Assembly: GCF_003590775.1 (NCBI RefSeq)
Contig: NZ_QYUM01000004.1
Coordinates: 682,001-746,000, forward strand
Source: Sphingomonas cavernae
Lineage (GTDB): Bacteria; Pseudomonadota; Alphaproteobacteria; Sphingomonadales; Sphingomonadaceae
Reading direction: 5' to 3'
DNA length: 64,000 nucleotides
How positions within the stretch are numbered: position 1 is the stretch's first letter; every line of letters starts with the position of its first letter. Made by a program: the position numbers and the translations under genes. Positions 1-8,027 of the stretch are shown here, piece after piece. The notes under the pieces are model-generated. The model had not been told where the DNA came from, ran no database searches, and saw only the letters and a list, made by a program, of their open reading frames with translations.

Positions 1-681
1 CTCGGCCGCAAGCGCCATGGCGAGCGAGGAATCGAACACCGGTCCACGGATCGCCGGCGCGGATGCGCCTGCTGCGGCGAACCACAGCGACCACTCGTCG
101 GCGCGATAGGAGCGCAGGAGCGTCTCGCGCGCCAGATCTGCGGGGGATGCGATCCGTGCGGCAATCGCGGGACTGCACAGCGGCGCGAACGGCGCGTCGA
201 ACAACTTGTCGGCATCGGTGCCGTGCCACGCGCCGTCACCGAAGCGGATCGCGAAGTCGAGCCCCTCACCCGCAAGGTCGACACGATTATTGTTGGTGAG
301 CAGACGCAGATCGATCCCGGGATTGGCGCTGCGGAACGCCGCCAGCCGCGGCATCAGCCAGCCCACCGCAAAGGTGCCCACCACCCCCAGCGTCACCACT
401 TCCTGGAAACGGCCGTCGGCAAAACGCTCCAGCATCTCGCCGATGCGCCCGAAGGACTCGGCGACCGCGGGCAACAATGCCGCGCCCTCGTCGGTCAGCG
501 CCAGACCGCGCGGCAGGCGACGGAACAGCGCCGCGCCGAGCAGTTCCTCGAGCCGCTTCACCTGATGGCTGACCGCCGCCTGCGTCACGCACAATTCGAG
601 CCCCGCGCGCGTGAAGCTCAAATGTCGCGCCGAAGCCTCGAAGGCGCGCAGGGCGTTGAGCGGCAATTGCGGTCTCTCCAT
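1..681 (-). CDS. ampR: LysR-family regulator of AmpR/GcvA type (partial, 3' end beyond window)
   Basis: The reading frame starts at ATG 681 and is open to base 1, giving 227 residues of a protein that is normally about 290-300, so the C-terminus lies outside the window. The N-terminus has the AmpR/GcvA-group pattern (PLNALRAFEASARHLSFTRA) followed by the helix-turn-helix VTQAAVSHQVKRLE and the FRRLPRGLALTDEG wing. An effector domain follows from about residue 90. It is divergent from a class A beta-lactamase with 98 bp between the starts, the classic ampR-bla arrangement, so its likely role is induction of the beta-lactamase in response to cell-wall muropeptides. The regulatory role is inferred from context; the family assignment is firm. 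Confidence 0.88.
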   Translation of the reverse strand, partial: MERPQLPLNALRAFEASARHLSFTRAGLELCVTQAAVSHQVKRLEELLGAALFRRLPRGLALTDEGAALLPAVAESFGRIGEMLERFADGRFQEVVTLGVVGTFAVGWLMPRLAAFRSANPGIDLRLLTNNNRVDLAGEGLDFAIRFGDGAWHGTDADKLFDAPFAPLCSPAIAARIASPADLARETLLRSYRADEWSLWFAAAGASAPAIRGPVFDSSLAMALAAE

Positions 682-779
682 GATAAAACCCAAATTCAGC
701 TAATGGCTCGACCGACATATCATCGTTTGTCCGCAACACACTATGCCGACATGATCGCGCTAGAAAGGGAGACGAAACC
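682..779. promoter_or_regulatory. Divergent ampR-bla promoter region
   Basis: This 98-bp gap separates the divergent regulator and beta-lactamase starts. A CTAAT core (CAGCTAATGG, about 698-707) resembles the core recognised by GcvA/AmpR-type LysR proteins. A weak promoter for bla can be proposed with TTGTCC and CATGAT boxes about 17 bp apart. A good ribosome-binding site (AAAGGGAGACG) precedes the bla ATG. Exact operator limits cannot be fixed by eye. Confidence 0.5.
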
Positions 780-1694
780 ATGATTGAAAGACGGCAGGCA
801 ATGCTGACCCTTGGCAGCGCACTGATCGTGACCACGTTGGCCGGAGTTCCTGGACTGTCGGCAAAGTCCCGAAATAGCGTAAATTTATTTGATGACCCGT
901 TCGCACGCAGGATCGCGGCGCTCGAAGCCGCAAATGGCGGTCGGCTGGGTGTCGCGGTGCTGGACACGAGTTCGGGCGCGCGCTTCTCGCATCGCGGCGA
1001 TGAACGGTTCCCAATGTGCAGCACCTTTAAATTTCTATTGGCGGCAGCGACGCTCGCACGCGTCGATCGCGGCCAGGAGAAGTTCGATCGCCGGATCAGA
1101 TACGCCGCCGACCAGATCGTGACGCACTCGCCCGTCACCAGCGAGCATGTCGGCGCGCCCGGCCTGACGGTGGGCGAGCTCTGCGCGGCGACGATGACGA
1201 CCAGCGACAATACCGCCGCGAACCTGTTGCTCACCGCGCTCGGCGGGCCAACTGCCTTCAACGCCTTCGCGCGAAACCTGGGCGATCGCTACACCCGGAT
1301 CGACCGTATCGAACCCTGGCTCAACGAAGCGATGCCGGGCGATCTGCGCGACACGACGACCCCGGCCGCGATGCTCGGCAACCTCCGCCGCCTGCTGACC
1401 CGCTCCACGCTGACACCGGGCTCGCGCGATATTCTCATCGGCTGGCTTGTGGCCAATCAGACCGGCGGCACGCGCCTGCGCGCGGGCGTGCCAGCCGACT
1501 GGCGCGTGGGCGACAAGACGGGCGCCGGCGAGCGCGGCACCGTCAACGACATCGGCATCCTCTGGCCCGCAGGCCGCGCGCCGATCCTGGTCGCGAGCTA
1601 TCTGACCGCCAGCCCCCTCCCCTTCGAGACCAACAGCGCCGTCCACGCCGACGTCGCCCGCGCGATTGCGCAAGCGGTCAGCGCGGCAGGCTGA
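780..1694 (+). CDS. bla: Class A (serine) beta-lactamase
   Basis: A 304-residue periplasmic enzyme that hydrolyses beta-lactams through an acyl-enzyme. All class A signature elements are present: CSTFK with catalytic Ser81 and Lys84, SDN at 142-144, the omega-loop EPWLN with general base Glu178, and KTG at 246-248. The N-terminus (ERRQAML, then a hydrophobic stretch to about residue 28) is an export signal, possibly Tat-like. Cys80 sits at the Ambler 69 position, as in CTX-M and carbapenemases. The position equivalent to Ambler 238 is Gly, so the 69-238 disulfide of KPC/NMC-type carbapenemases cannot form. Substrate range cannot be told from sequence. It is divergent from an AmpR-type regulator, so it is probably inducible. 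Confidence 0.95.
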   Translation: MIERRQAMLTLGSALIVTTLAGVPGLSAKSRNSVNLFDDPFARRIAALEAANGGRLGVAVLDTSSGARFSHRGDERFPMCSTFKFLLAAATLARVDRGQEKFDRRIRYAADQIVTHSPVTSEHVGAPGLTVGELCAATMTTSDNTAANLLLTALGGPTAFNAFARNLGDRYTRIDRIEPWLNEAMPGDLRDTTTPAAMLGNLRRLLTRSTLTPGSRDILIGWLVANQTGGTRLRAGVPADWRVGDKTGAGERGTVNDIGILWPAGRAPILVASYLTASPLPFETNSAVHADVARAIAQAVSAAG

Positions 1695-1698
1695 CCCG

Positions 1699-2166
1699 TT
1701 AAAGCGGCAATTCGGTGGTCGCCTTGATCTCGGACAACGCGACCACCGAGTTCACCTCCTGCACCCCGGGCACGCGCGACAGTTTCTCGAAGAAGAAGCG
1801 CTCATAGGCATTGATGTCCTCGGCCACGATGCGCAGCAGGAAGTCGACCGGCCCCATCAGCACGAAACATTCGAGCACCTCGGGAAAGCCGCGGATTGCC
1901 GTCGAAAATTCGTCGAGATGCGTGCGGCCGTGCGCGGAGAGCTTCACCTGCGCGAAGATCTGCGCGTTAAGCCCGATCTTCTTGCGGTCGAGCAGCGCGA
2001 CTTCCGCGCGGATATAGCCCGCCTCGCGCAGCCGCTGGATGCGCCGCCAACAGGGCGACTGCGACAGGCCGACGCGCTCGGCGATCTCCGCGGTCGACAG
2101 CGTTGCGTCGCGCTGCAACAGCGCCAGGATCTTGCGATCGAAGGCGTCGAGAACGTCCTGCATCAT
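1699..2166 (-). CDS. Lrp/AsnC-family transcriptional regulator
   Basis: A 155-residue one-domain-plus-sensor regulator. The N-terminal winged helix (DRKILALLQRDATLSTAEIA, then VGLSQSPCWRRIQRL) binds DNA. The C-terminal RAM/ACT-like domain, from about residue 65, carries the GPVDFLLRIV strand and probably binds an amino acid. It is divergent from leucine dehydrogenase, like BkdR-type regulators beside branched-chain amino-acid genes, so leucine-responsive control of that gene is the likely role. Two adjacent ATGs (2166, 2163) follow a GGGAGAAT ribosome-binding site, and either could be the start. Confidence 0.92.
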   Translation of the reverse strand: MMQDVLDAFDRKILALLQRDATLSTAEIAERVGLSQSPCWRRIQRLREAGYIRAEVALLDRKKIGLNAQIFAQVKLSAHGRTHLDEFSTAIRGFPEVLECFVLMGPVDFLLRIVAEDINAYERFFFEKLSRVPGVQEVNSVVALSEIKATTELPL

Positions 2167-2261
2167 TTATTCTCCCACAGCGCCTATGGAGCATATATAA
2201 TCCCCATATGCTCGATTTTGCGCGAAATGAGAAAAATATTCCGTCGCGTGTCGTGATAATC

Positions 2262-2279
2262 CTCCTTTCCACAAAGGAG
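2262..2279 (+). promoter_or_regulatory. Perfect hairpin enclosing the leucine dehydrogenase ribosome-binding site
   Basis: CTCCTTT (2262-2268), a 4-base loop CCAC, and AAAGGAG (2273-2279) form a perfect 7-bp stem. The right arm is itself the Shine-Dalgarno sequence for the gene starting at 2287. Folding in the mRNA would block ribosome access. As DNA it could instead be a regulator site. The repeat is certain; its role is not. Confidence 0.5.
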
Positions 2280-2286
2280 CATGATG

Positions 2287-3363
2287 ATGACGTTACCGCA
2301 TACGATCGGCGACACACCCCCCGAAGAGATCCATCTGATCGAGGATGGCAGAGGTGGGTTCCTCGGCGTCATCGTGCTCCATTCGACCGTTCTCGGTCCT
2401 GCGGCGGGCGGCTGCCGGTTATGGCACTATCCCGACCGAGAGGCGCTGACGATCGACGCGATCCGGCTTGCACGCGGGATGAGCTACAAGAACGCGATGG
2501 CCGGCCTGCCCTTTGGCGGCGGCAAGGCTGTGCTCCAGTGTCCCGAAGGCGATTTCGACCGCGGCGCGCTGTTGGAGCGCTTCGCCGAGGCTGTCGAGCG
2601 GCTTGGCGGTGCTTATGTCACGGCTGAGGACGTGGGGACAGCGGTCGGCGATATGGAACGCGTCCGCACGCGCACCGCGCATGTCGCGGGGCTGCGCGCC
2701 GCAGAGGGCATGGCCGGCGGCGATCCCTCGCCCTGGACCGCGCTCGGCGTCCTCGAGGCGATGCGCGTCGCGGTCCACGCCCGGCTCGGCAAGGACCTCG
2801 CCGATGTCGCGGTCGCGGTGCAGGGCGCGGGCAATGTCGGCGGGCATCTTTGCCGCCTGCTCGCCGCCGAGGGCGCGCGGCTGATCGTGGCCGATGCCGA
2901 CGAGCGCCGGGCCCAAGCGCTCGCCGCTGAAACGGGCGCACGCGTCTTTCCAGCGGCCTCGATCGCCGAGGCCGACGCCGAGGTGTTCGCACCCTGCGCA
3001 CTCGGCGCGGTTCTCGATCGGCACAGCATCCCGCGCCTGCGCGCGGCGGTAGTTGCGGGGGCTGCCAACAATCAGCTCGCGACCGCGGAAGACGGCGCGC
3101 TGCTCCACGCGCGCGACATTCTCTACGCGCCCGACTATGTCGCCAACGCCGGCGGGATCATCAACGTCGCCGCCGAATATCTCGGCGAGACCGCCGGTGA
3201 GGTCGAGGGGCGCGTGCGCGCGATCGGGCCCCGGATGCGCGCGCTCTTCGAACGCGCCATGCGCGAGGGGCTTCCCACCAACATCGTCGCCGACCGGATG
3301 GCGCGGCAGATCATGGCGAATGCGGCGGGCGCGAAACACGCACACCTCGTCCGGGCGGCGTGA
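2287..3363 (+). CDS. ldh: Leucine dehydrogenase (Glu/Leu/Phe/Val dehydrogenase family)
   Basis: NAD-dependent oxidative deamination of L-leucine and other branched-chain amino acids to 2-oxo acids, in the cytoplasm. The start at the third of three tandem ATGs (2281, 2284, 2287) is preferred because AAAGGAG ends 7 bases upstream. That gives 358 residues and places the substrate/catalytic lysines at Lys68 (GMSYKNAMAGLPFGGGK) and Lys80, the numbering of Bacillus leucine dehydrogenase. GPAAGGCR (37-44) and the dinucleotide motif VQGAGNVGGH are also present. It is divergent from an Lrp regulator and probably cotranscribed with the small ACT-like gene starting 1 base after its stop. Its products feed branched-chain acyl-CoA and propionyl-CoA metabolism. 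Confidence 0.92.
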   Translation: MTLPHTIGDTPPEEIHLIEDGRGGFLGVIVLHSTVLGPAAGGCRLWHYPDREALTIDAIRLARGMSYKNAMAGLPFGGGKAVLQCPEGDFDRGALLERFAEAVERLGGAYVTAEDVGTAVGDMERVRTRTAHVAGLRAAEGMAGGDPSPWTALGVLEAMRVAVHARLGKDLADVAVAVQGAGNVGGHLCRLLAAEGARLIVADADERRAQALAAETGARVFPAASIAEADAEVFAPCALGAVLDRHSIPRLRAAVVAGAANNQLATAEDGALLHARDILYAPDYVANAGGIINVAAEYLGETAGEVEGRVRAIGPRMRALFERAMREGLPTNIVADRMARQIMANAAGAKHAHLVRAA

Positions 3364-3364
3364 A

Positions 3365-3613
3365 ATGAGCCCCGCCTCGCGCGCGCATTTCGCGATCCGC
3401 GCTGCCGCCGATCCGCAGACGGTGCCGCGGCTGCTCAACTATTTCGCTCAGCTCGGGCTGGTTCCCGCCGCGATCGCGATGCAGGCGAACGAGGACGGGC
3501 TCGCGGTGGAGATCACGCAGCACCATCTGCCGCTGGCCAATGCGCACATCATCGCGGAAAAGATGCGCGCGTCCTGCCTTGTCGAAACGGTCTCGCTCGC
3601 CTTTTCGGCCTGA
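3365..3613 (+). CDS. Small ACT-like domain protein
   Basis: An 82-residue protein consisting of a single ACT-like fold: a first strand (HFAIRAAADP), a helix (TVPRLLNYFAQLGLVP), a second strand with I/V pattern, and a final helix (ANAHIIAEKMRAS) and strand. This resembles a stand-alone version of the amino-acid-binding ACT module found in acetolactate synthase small subunits. The ATG follows the leucine dehydrogenase stop by one base, so the two are almost certainly cotranslated. A role in sensing or modulating branched-chain amino-acid metabolism is inferred from position only. Confidence 0.7.
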   Translation: MSPASRAHFAIRAAADPQTVPRLLNYFAQLGLVPAAIAMQANEDGLAVEITQHHLPLANAHIIAEKMRASCLVETVSLAFSA

Positions 3614-3621
3614 CCCGGTAG

Positions 3622-3741
3622 AGCCTGATCGTTTGAGGTGGAAGCGCTACGCGCTTCCGCCGAAAGCGTGAATCAGGCTTTATTCAAATGGTTGAGACCT
3701 TGATCGTTTCAGGCTGATCCAGCCTGAAACGATCAAGGTCT
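3622..3741. repeat. Composite palindromic repeat (two nested hairpins)
   Basis: Two adjacent palindromes lie downstream of the ACT gene. The first has outer arms AGCCTGAT (3622-3629) and ATCAGGCT (3672-3679) enclosing a perfect hairpin GGAAGCGC-TAC-GCGCTTCC (3640-3658). The second is a perfect 21-bp inverted repeat (3695-3715 and 3721-3741, loop GATCC). Both share the word CCTGATCGTTT or its near form. It looks like a REP/BIME-type mobile repeat and may also act as a bidirectional terminator. Confidence 0.75.
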
Positions 3742-3822
3742 AGCGCCGCGATCCGAAGGCACACACCATCCGAAACGCTACCCAATATTGCCTTTCATCG
3801 GATTGCCAGCCATGACCGCCCC

Positions 3823-4794
3823 ATGACCGAGATCGTTGCCGTGGACATCGGGGGCACCCACGCCCGTTTTGCGCTCGCCGAGGTTGCGGAAGGCCGCGTC
3901 GTTCATATGGACGAGCCCGCCACGCTCAAGACCGCCGAGCATGCCAGCCTGCAGCTTGCCTGGGAGCATTTCGCCGCGGGGCGGGGCCGGACGCTTCCCG
4001 ACAAGGCGGGTATCGCGGTCGCGAGCCCGGTGGGTGGTGAGGTGATCAAGCTCACCAACAACCCGTGGATCATCCGGCCCTCGCTGATCGGCGAGCGGCT
4101 TGGCGTCGAAAGCTACGTTATCGTCAACGATTTCGGCGCGATCGGCCATGCCGTCGCACAGATGGGAGCGGAGCATTTCCGCCATCTGAGCGGTCCCGAA
4201 GTCGCGCTTCCTGACAACGGTATCATATCAATTGTGGGCCCGGGCACGGGTCTGGGTGTCGCGCATCTCCTTCGCCGCGGGGATCGCTATTTCGTGAACG
4301 AGACCGAAGGCGGCCACATCGATTTCGCGCCTCTCGACCGCATCGAAGATGCGATCCTCGAGCGGCTGCGCAAGCGCTATCGCCGCGTCTCCATCGAGCG
4401 CATCGTTTCGGGACCGGGACTGGTCAACATCTACGAGGCCCTCGCCGATATCGAGGGCCGCGCGGTCCATGTGCAGGACGACAAGGCGCTCTGGACGATG
4501 GCGCTTGAGGGAAGCGACAGCCTCGCGAGCGCCGCGCTCGACCGCTTCTGCCAGTCTCTGGGTGCGGCCGCCGGGGACATCGCGCTCGCGCAAGGTGCGC
4601 AGGGCGTCGTGATCGCCGGCGGGCTCGGCCTGCGCATCGCCGACACCATCCACCGCTCGGGCTTCGCCGAACGCTTCCGCGCCAAAGGCCGTTTCGAAGC
4701 GATGATGGCCGCGATTCCCGTCAAACAGATCACGCATCCGCAGCCGGGCCTCTACGGCGCGGCGGCCGCCTGGGCGGAAAAATATCGGGGTTAA
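3823..4794 (+). CDS. glk: Glucokinase
   Basis: ATP-dependent phosphorylation of glucose to glucose-6-phosphate, feeding the Entner-Doudoroff route. The 323-residue protein matches bacterial glucokinases: N-terminal phosphate-binding AVDIGGTHARFAL, the catalytic Asp in VNDFGAIGHA (about residue 107), GPGTGLGVAHL, the sugar-contact ETEGGHIDFAP, and a C-terminal adenosine motif GVVIAGGLGLRI. The gene for the next step (pgi) is in the window at 20.1 kb but not in the same operon. It is flanked on both sides by palindromic repeats and appears to be transcribed alone. Confidence 0.93.
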   Translation: MTEIVAVDIGGTHARFALAEVAEGRVVHMDEPATLKTAEHASLQLAWEHFAAGRGRTLPDKAGIAVASPVGGEVIKLTNNPWIIRPSLIGERLGVESYVIVNDFGAIGHAVAQMGAEHFRHLSGPEVALPDNGIISIVGPGTGLGVAHLLRRGDRYFVNETEGGHIDFAPLDRIEDAILERLRKRYRRVSIERIVSGPGLVNIYEALADIEGRAVHVQDDKALWTMALEGSDSLASAALDRFCQSLGAAAGDIALAQGAQGVVIAGGLGLRIADTIHRSGFAERFRAKGRFEAMMAAIPVKQITHPQPGLYGAAAAWAEKYRG

Positions 4795-4802
4795 AGAGAG
4801 AC

Positions 4803-4898
4803 GTCACCCTGAACTTGGTTCAGGGTCCATGAACGCAGGCCACCGAGATTATTCTCAAGGGTCGGCGTTCATGGATGCTGAACCAAGTTCAGCATGAC
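4803..4898. repeat. Paired palindromic repeat, GTCACCCTGAAC family
   Basis: Two inverted half-units (from GTCACCCTGAACTTGGTTCA at 4803 and ending TTCAGCATGAC at 4898), each itself palindromic (CCCTGAAC-TTG-GTTCAGGG), face each other across a short spacer. A sister copy of the same family lies at 58933-59025. It sits between convergent glk and pccA and may end transcription from both sides. Confidence 0.8.
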
Positions 4899-4921
4899 GG
4901 ATGGAAAGGCCCGGGAAAGCC

Positions 4922-6904
4922 CTACTCCATCTCGAGGATCACCGCGTCCACCGCGAGGCTGTCGCCCGCCTTGGCGCTGACGCTCTTGACCACGCCCGCC
5001 TTTTCGGCGCGCAGGATGTTCTCCATCTTCATGGCCTCGACCACCGCGAGCGGCTGGCCAGCCTCCACCTTGTCGCCCGCGCCCACGTTGAGTGAGACAA
5101 GCAGGCCGGGCATCGGGCAAAGCAGGAACCTGGAAAGGTCGGGCGGAATCTTCTCGATCATATGCGCGGCATGCCGCGCGATGCGTGCGGGAAGCACGCG
5201 GATATCGTGACTCTTGCCGTGCGTCGTCAGGCGGAAACCCGAACGGATGCCCGAAATCCGTACCGCGAGCGGCTGCCCGTCGACCTCGGCCTCGATGATC
5301 CGGTCGCCGGGCGTGTAGCTCAGGTCGAGATCGAGCAGTTCGCCATCGACGCGCACCTCGTCATAATCGATCGCGACGTCCATCAGCGCGTCGCCGACCT
5401 TGGCCTGCCACAGCGACGGCGGCTGGAGCCGGTCGCCGAGCTGGCCCGAAATGCGCCGTGCGCGATCCGCATGTGCGGTCGCGACGAAGGCCGCGATCGC
5501 CGCAAGGCTGCGCTGAAGCTTCGCGTCCGCGGGAGCGCCGGTAAAACCGTCGGGATACTCCTCGGCAATGAAGCCCGTGGTGATGTTGCCCGAGCGGAAG
5601 CGCTCATGCTGCATCAGCGCCGAGACGAAATCGATATTGTGCCCCGGCCCCTCGATCTCGAAACGGTCGAGCGCGTCGATCTGCTTGTCGATCGCCTCGA
5701 GGCGCGTGGGCGCCCAGGTGATGAGCTTGGCGATCATCGGATCGTAGAACATCGAGACCTCGCCGCCCTCCTGAACGCCGTCGTCGACGCGCACGCCGTC
5801 GCCGGTTTCGGGGGGATTGTAGCGCACGAGGCGACCGGTCGAGGGCAGGAAGCCGCGATAGGGATCTTCGGCGTAGACGCGGTTCTCGATCGACCAGCCG
5901 TTGATCTTCACGTCTTCTTGGCCGAACGCCAGCTTCTCGCCATTGGCGACGCGGATCATCTGCTCGACGAGGTCGAGGCCCGTGATCTCCTCGGTGACGG
6001 GATGCTCCACCTGAAGCCGGGTGTTCATCTCAAGGAAGTAGAAGCCGTCGCCGGTCTTGTCCGCGCCCGAGACGATCAGCTCGACCGTCCCCGCGCTGAA
6101 ATAGCCGACCGCGCGCGCGAGCGCGACGCACTGCTCGCCCATTTTCTTGCGCATTTCAGGGGACACGAAGGGCGACGGCGCTTCCTCGACCACCTTCTGG
6201 TGGCGGCGCTGGATCGAGCATTCGCGCTCGTTCAGGTAGACGATGTTGCCGTGCTGATCGCCGAGCACCTGGATCTCGATATGCCGCGGGCTTTCGATGA
6301 ACTTCTCGATGAAGACGCGATCGTCACCGAAGCTCGCAAGCCCCTCGCGCTTGGTCGCCTCGAAGCCCTCGCGGACATCCTTCTCGCTGTACGCAAGGCG
6401 CATGCCCTTGCCGCCGCCGCCGGCAGAAGCTTTCATCATCACGGGATAGCCGATCTCGTTGGAGATCTTCACCGCATGCTCGGTGTCGTCGATCACGCCG
6501 ACAAAGCCGGGAACGACGTTGACGCCAGCTTCCAGGGCGAGCTTCTTGGACTCGATCTTGTCGCCCATCGCCGCGATCGCATTGGCGGGCGGGCCGACGA
6601 AGATGATGCCTGCTTCGTCCAGCGCCTTGCGAAAGCTCTCGCGCTCCGAAAGAAAACCATAGCCGGGATGCACCGCATCCGCGCCCGTCGCTTTGCACGC
6701 CTCAATGATCTTGTCGGCAATCAGATAGGACTGGGCCGCGGGCGGCGGGCCGATATGCACGGCCTCGTCGGCCATCAGCACATGCGGCGCGCGCGCGTCG
6801 GCGTCCGAATAGACCGCCACGGTCTTGATGCCCATCTTGCGCGCCGTGCGGATGACGCGACACGCAATTTCGCCGCGATTGGCGATCAGGATTTTCGTTA
6901 TCAT
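4922..6904 (-). CDS. pccA: Propionyl-CoA carboxylase alpha subunit (biotin carboxylase plus biotin carrier)
   Basis: A 660-residue subunit that carboxylates its own biotin with ATP and bicarbonate for transfer to propionyl-CoA by PccB. Domains in order: biotin carboxylase N-domain (KILIANRGEIACRVIRTARK), ATP-grasp with GGGGKGMRL and EMNTRLQVEHPVTEE, the BC C-domain (ENRVYAEDP), a BT linker, and a C-terminal carrier with the biotinyl lysine in EAMKMEN. ATG 6904 is chosen because AGGGA lies 6 bases upstream and the family begins MITKILIANRGE. It is the last gene of the propionyl-CoA cluster, separated from bioB by a palindromic repeat. Confidence 0.95.
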   Translation of the reverse strand: MITKILIANRGEIACRVIRTARKMGIKTVAVYSDADARAPHVLMADEAVHIGPPPAAQSYLIADKIIEACKATGADAVHPGYGFLSERESFRKALDEAGIIFVGPPANAIAAMGDKIESKKLALEAGVNVVPGFVGVIDDTEHAVKISNEIGYPVMMKASAGGGGKGMRLAYSEKDVREGFEATKREGLASFGDDRVFIEKFIESPRHIEIQVLGDQHGNIVYLNERECSIQRRHQKVVEEAPSPFVSPEMRKKMGEQCVALARAVGYFSAGTVELIVSGADKTGDGFYFLEMNTRLQVEHPVTEEITGLDLVEQMIRVANGEKLAFGQEDVKINGWSIENRVYAEDPYRGFLPSTGRLVRYNPPETGDGVRVDDGVQEGGEVSMFYDPMIAKLITWAPTRLEAIDKQIDALDRFEIEGPGHNIDFVSALMQHERFRSGNITTGFIAEEYPDGFTGAPADAKLQRSLAAIAAFVATAHADRARRISGQLGDRLQPPSLWQAKVGDALMDVAIDYDEVRVDGELLDLDLSYTPGDRIIEAEVDGQPLAVRISGIRSGFRLTTHGKSHDIRVLPARIARHAAHMIEKIPPDLSRFLLCPMPGLLVSLNVGAGDKVEAGQPLAVVEAMKMENILRAEKAGVVKSVSAKAGDSLAVDAVILEME

Positions 6905-6930
6905 TCCAGTCCCTTCAAAACCACCCAATC

Positions 6931-7023
6931 GTCACCCCGGACTTGATCCGGGGTCCATGAACACCGTCCCGTCAAAACCTGCACCGCCCGCGTTCATGGA
7001 TCCCGGATCAAGTCCGGGATGAC
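6931..7023. repeat. Paired palindromic repeat, GTCACCCCGGACTTG family
   Basis: Inverted half-units (6931 rightward, 7023 leftward) sharing CCCCGGACTTGATCCGGGG-type palindromes and a GTTCATGGAT tail. It lies between bioB and pccA inside the presumed operon, so it is unlikely to be a full terminator. Confidence 0.8.
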
Positions 7024-7034
7024 GGTGTTGTCAC

Positions 7035-8027
7035 CTATTCCGCCGCTTCCAGATGCCCGTGCGGCTGCGCCTGCATTGCACTCATGCCCAGCTTCGCGAG
7101 CAGCGCGGCGTCCTTGTCGTCGCCCGCATTGGCCGCGGTCAGCAGCTTGTCGCCCGTGAAGATGCTGTTCGCGCCCGCCATGAAGCACAAAGCCTGGCAC
7201 GCCTCGCTCATGCTCTCGCGCCCCGCCGACAGGCGCACCATCGAATGCGGCATCGCGATGCGCGCCACAGCCACGGTGCGAACGAACTCGATCTCATCGA
7301 TTTTGGCGAGCGGCGTATCCGCCAGCATGTCGCCCAGCACCGTGCCCTTCACGGGCACCAGCGCATTGATCGGTACGCTCTCAGGGTGCGGCATCGTGGC
7401 GAGCGCATGGATGAAGCCGATGCGGTCGCTGCGCGTCTCGCCCATGCCGACAATCCCGCCGCAGCACACGTTGATCCCCGCCGAACGCACATTCTCCAGC
7501 GTCTCGATCCGGTCCTCGAAGGTCCGCGTCGTGATGACGTTCGCGTAGTTCTCGGGGGAAGTGTCGATATTGTGGTTGTAGTAATCGAGCCCGGCCTCGG
7601 CGAGCTGCCTGGCCTGCCCCTCGGTCAGCATGCCGAGCGTCATGCATGTTTCCATGCCCATCTGGCGCACGCCCTTCACCATCTCGACCAGCTTGGGCAT
7701 GTCGCGATCCTTGGGATTGCGCCACGCCGCGCCCATGCAGAACCGGCCCGATCCATGATCCTTGGCCTGCGCAGCGGCTTGCAGCACGGCCTGCACGTCC
7801 ATCAGCTTGGTCGCCTTCAAGCCGCTCTCGGCCTCGGTCGACTGGCTGCAATAGCCGCAATCCTCGGGGCAACCGCCCGTCTTGATCGAGAGCAGCGTCG
7901 AGAGCTGCACCTCGTTGCGCGGAAAATTGGCGCGGTGGATCGACTGCGCCTCGAACAGCAGGTCGTTAAACGGCAGGTCAAAGAGACCCGCGATTTGCTC
8001 GCGGGTCCAGTCGGTACGCACGGTCAT
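7035..8027 (-). CDS. bioB: Biotin synthase
   Basis: Radical-SAM enzyme that inserts sulfur into dethiobiotin, the last step of biotin synthesis. The 330-residue protein has the CxxxCxxC cluster motif CPEDCGYC at residues 53-60 and, further on, the BioB-typical NHNIDTSPE and [10 protein letters not shown] stretches. No other bio gene is in the window. Its start overlaps the stop of the upstream secreted-protein gene by 4 bases (ATGA), so it is translationally coupled into the methylmalonyl-CoA operon. Placement beside PccA, which needs biotin, makes functional sense. Confidence 0.96.
   Translation of the reverse strand: MTVRTDWTREQIAGLFDLPFNDLLFEAQSIHRANFPRNEVQLSTLLSIKTGGCPEDCGYCSQSTEAESGLKATKLMDVQAVLQAAAQAKDHGSGRFCMGAAWRNPKDRDMPKLVEMVKGVRQMGMETCMTLGMLTEGQARQLAEAGLDYYNHNIDTSPENYANVITTRTFEDRIETLENVRSAGINVCCGGIVGMGETRSDRIGFIHALATMPHPESVPINALVPVKGTVLGDMLADTPLAKIDEIEFVRTVAVARIAMPHSMVRLSAGRESMSEACQALCFMAGANSIFTGDKLLTAANAGDDKDAALLAKLGMSAMQAQPHGHLEAAE

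Noticed and set aside
780-1694. Carbapenemase of the KPC/NMC type
   Set aside because: The cysteine needed at Ambler position 238 for the disulfide is a glycine, so the class-defining bond cannot form.
2103-2627. Open frame of 174 codons overlapping the start of leucine dehydrogenase
   Set aside because: It is in another frame of the dehydrogenase and Lrp region, has no family motifs and an Arg/Pro-rich composition typical of shadow frames in GC-rich DNA.
5162-6946. 594-codon plus-strand frame opposite pccA
   Set aside because: It is the antisense of the biotin carboxylase gene. The minus-strand protein has complete motifs; the plus-strand frame has a composition typical of antisense reading in high-GC DNA.
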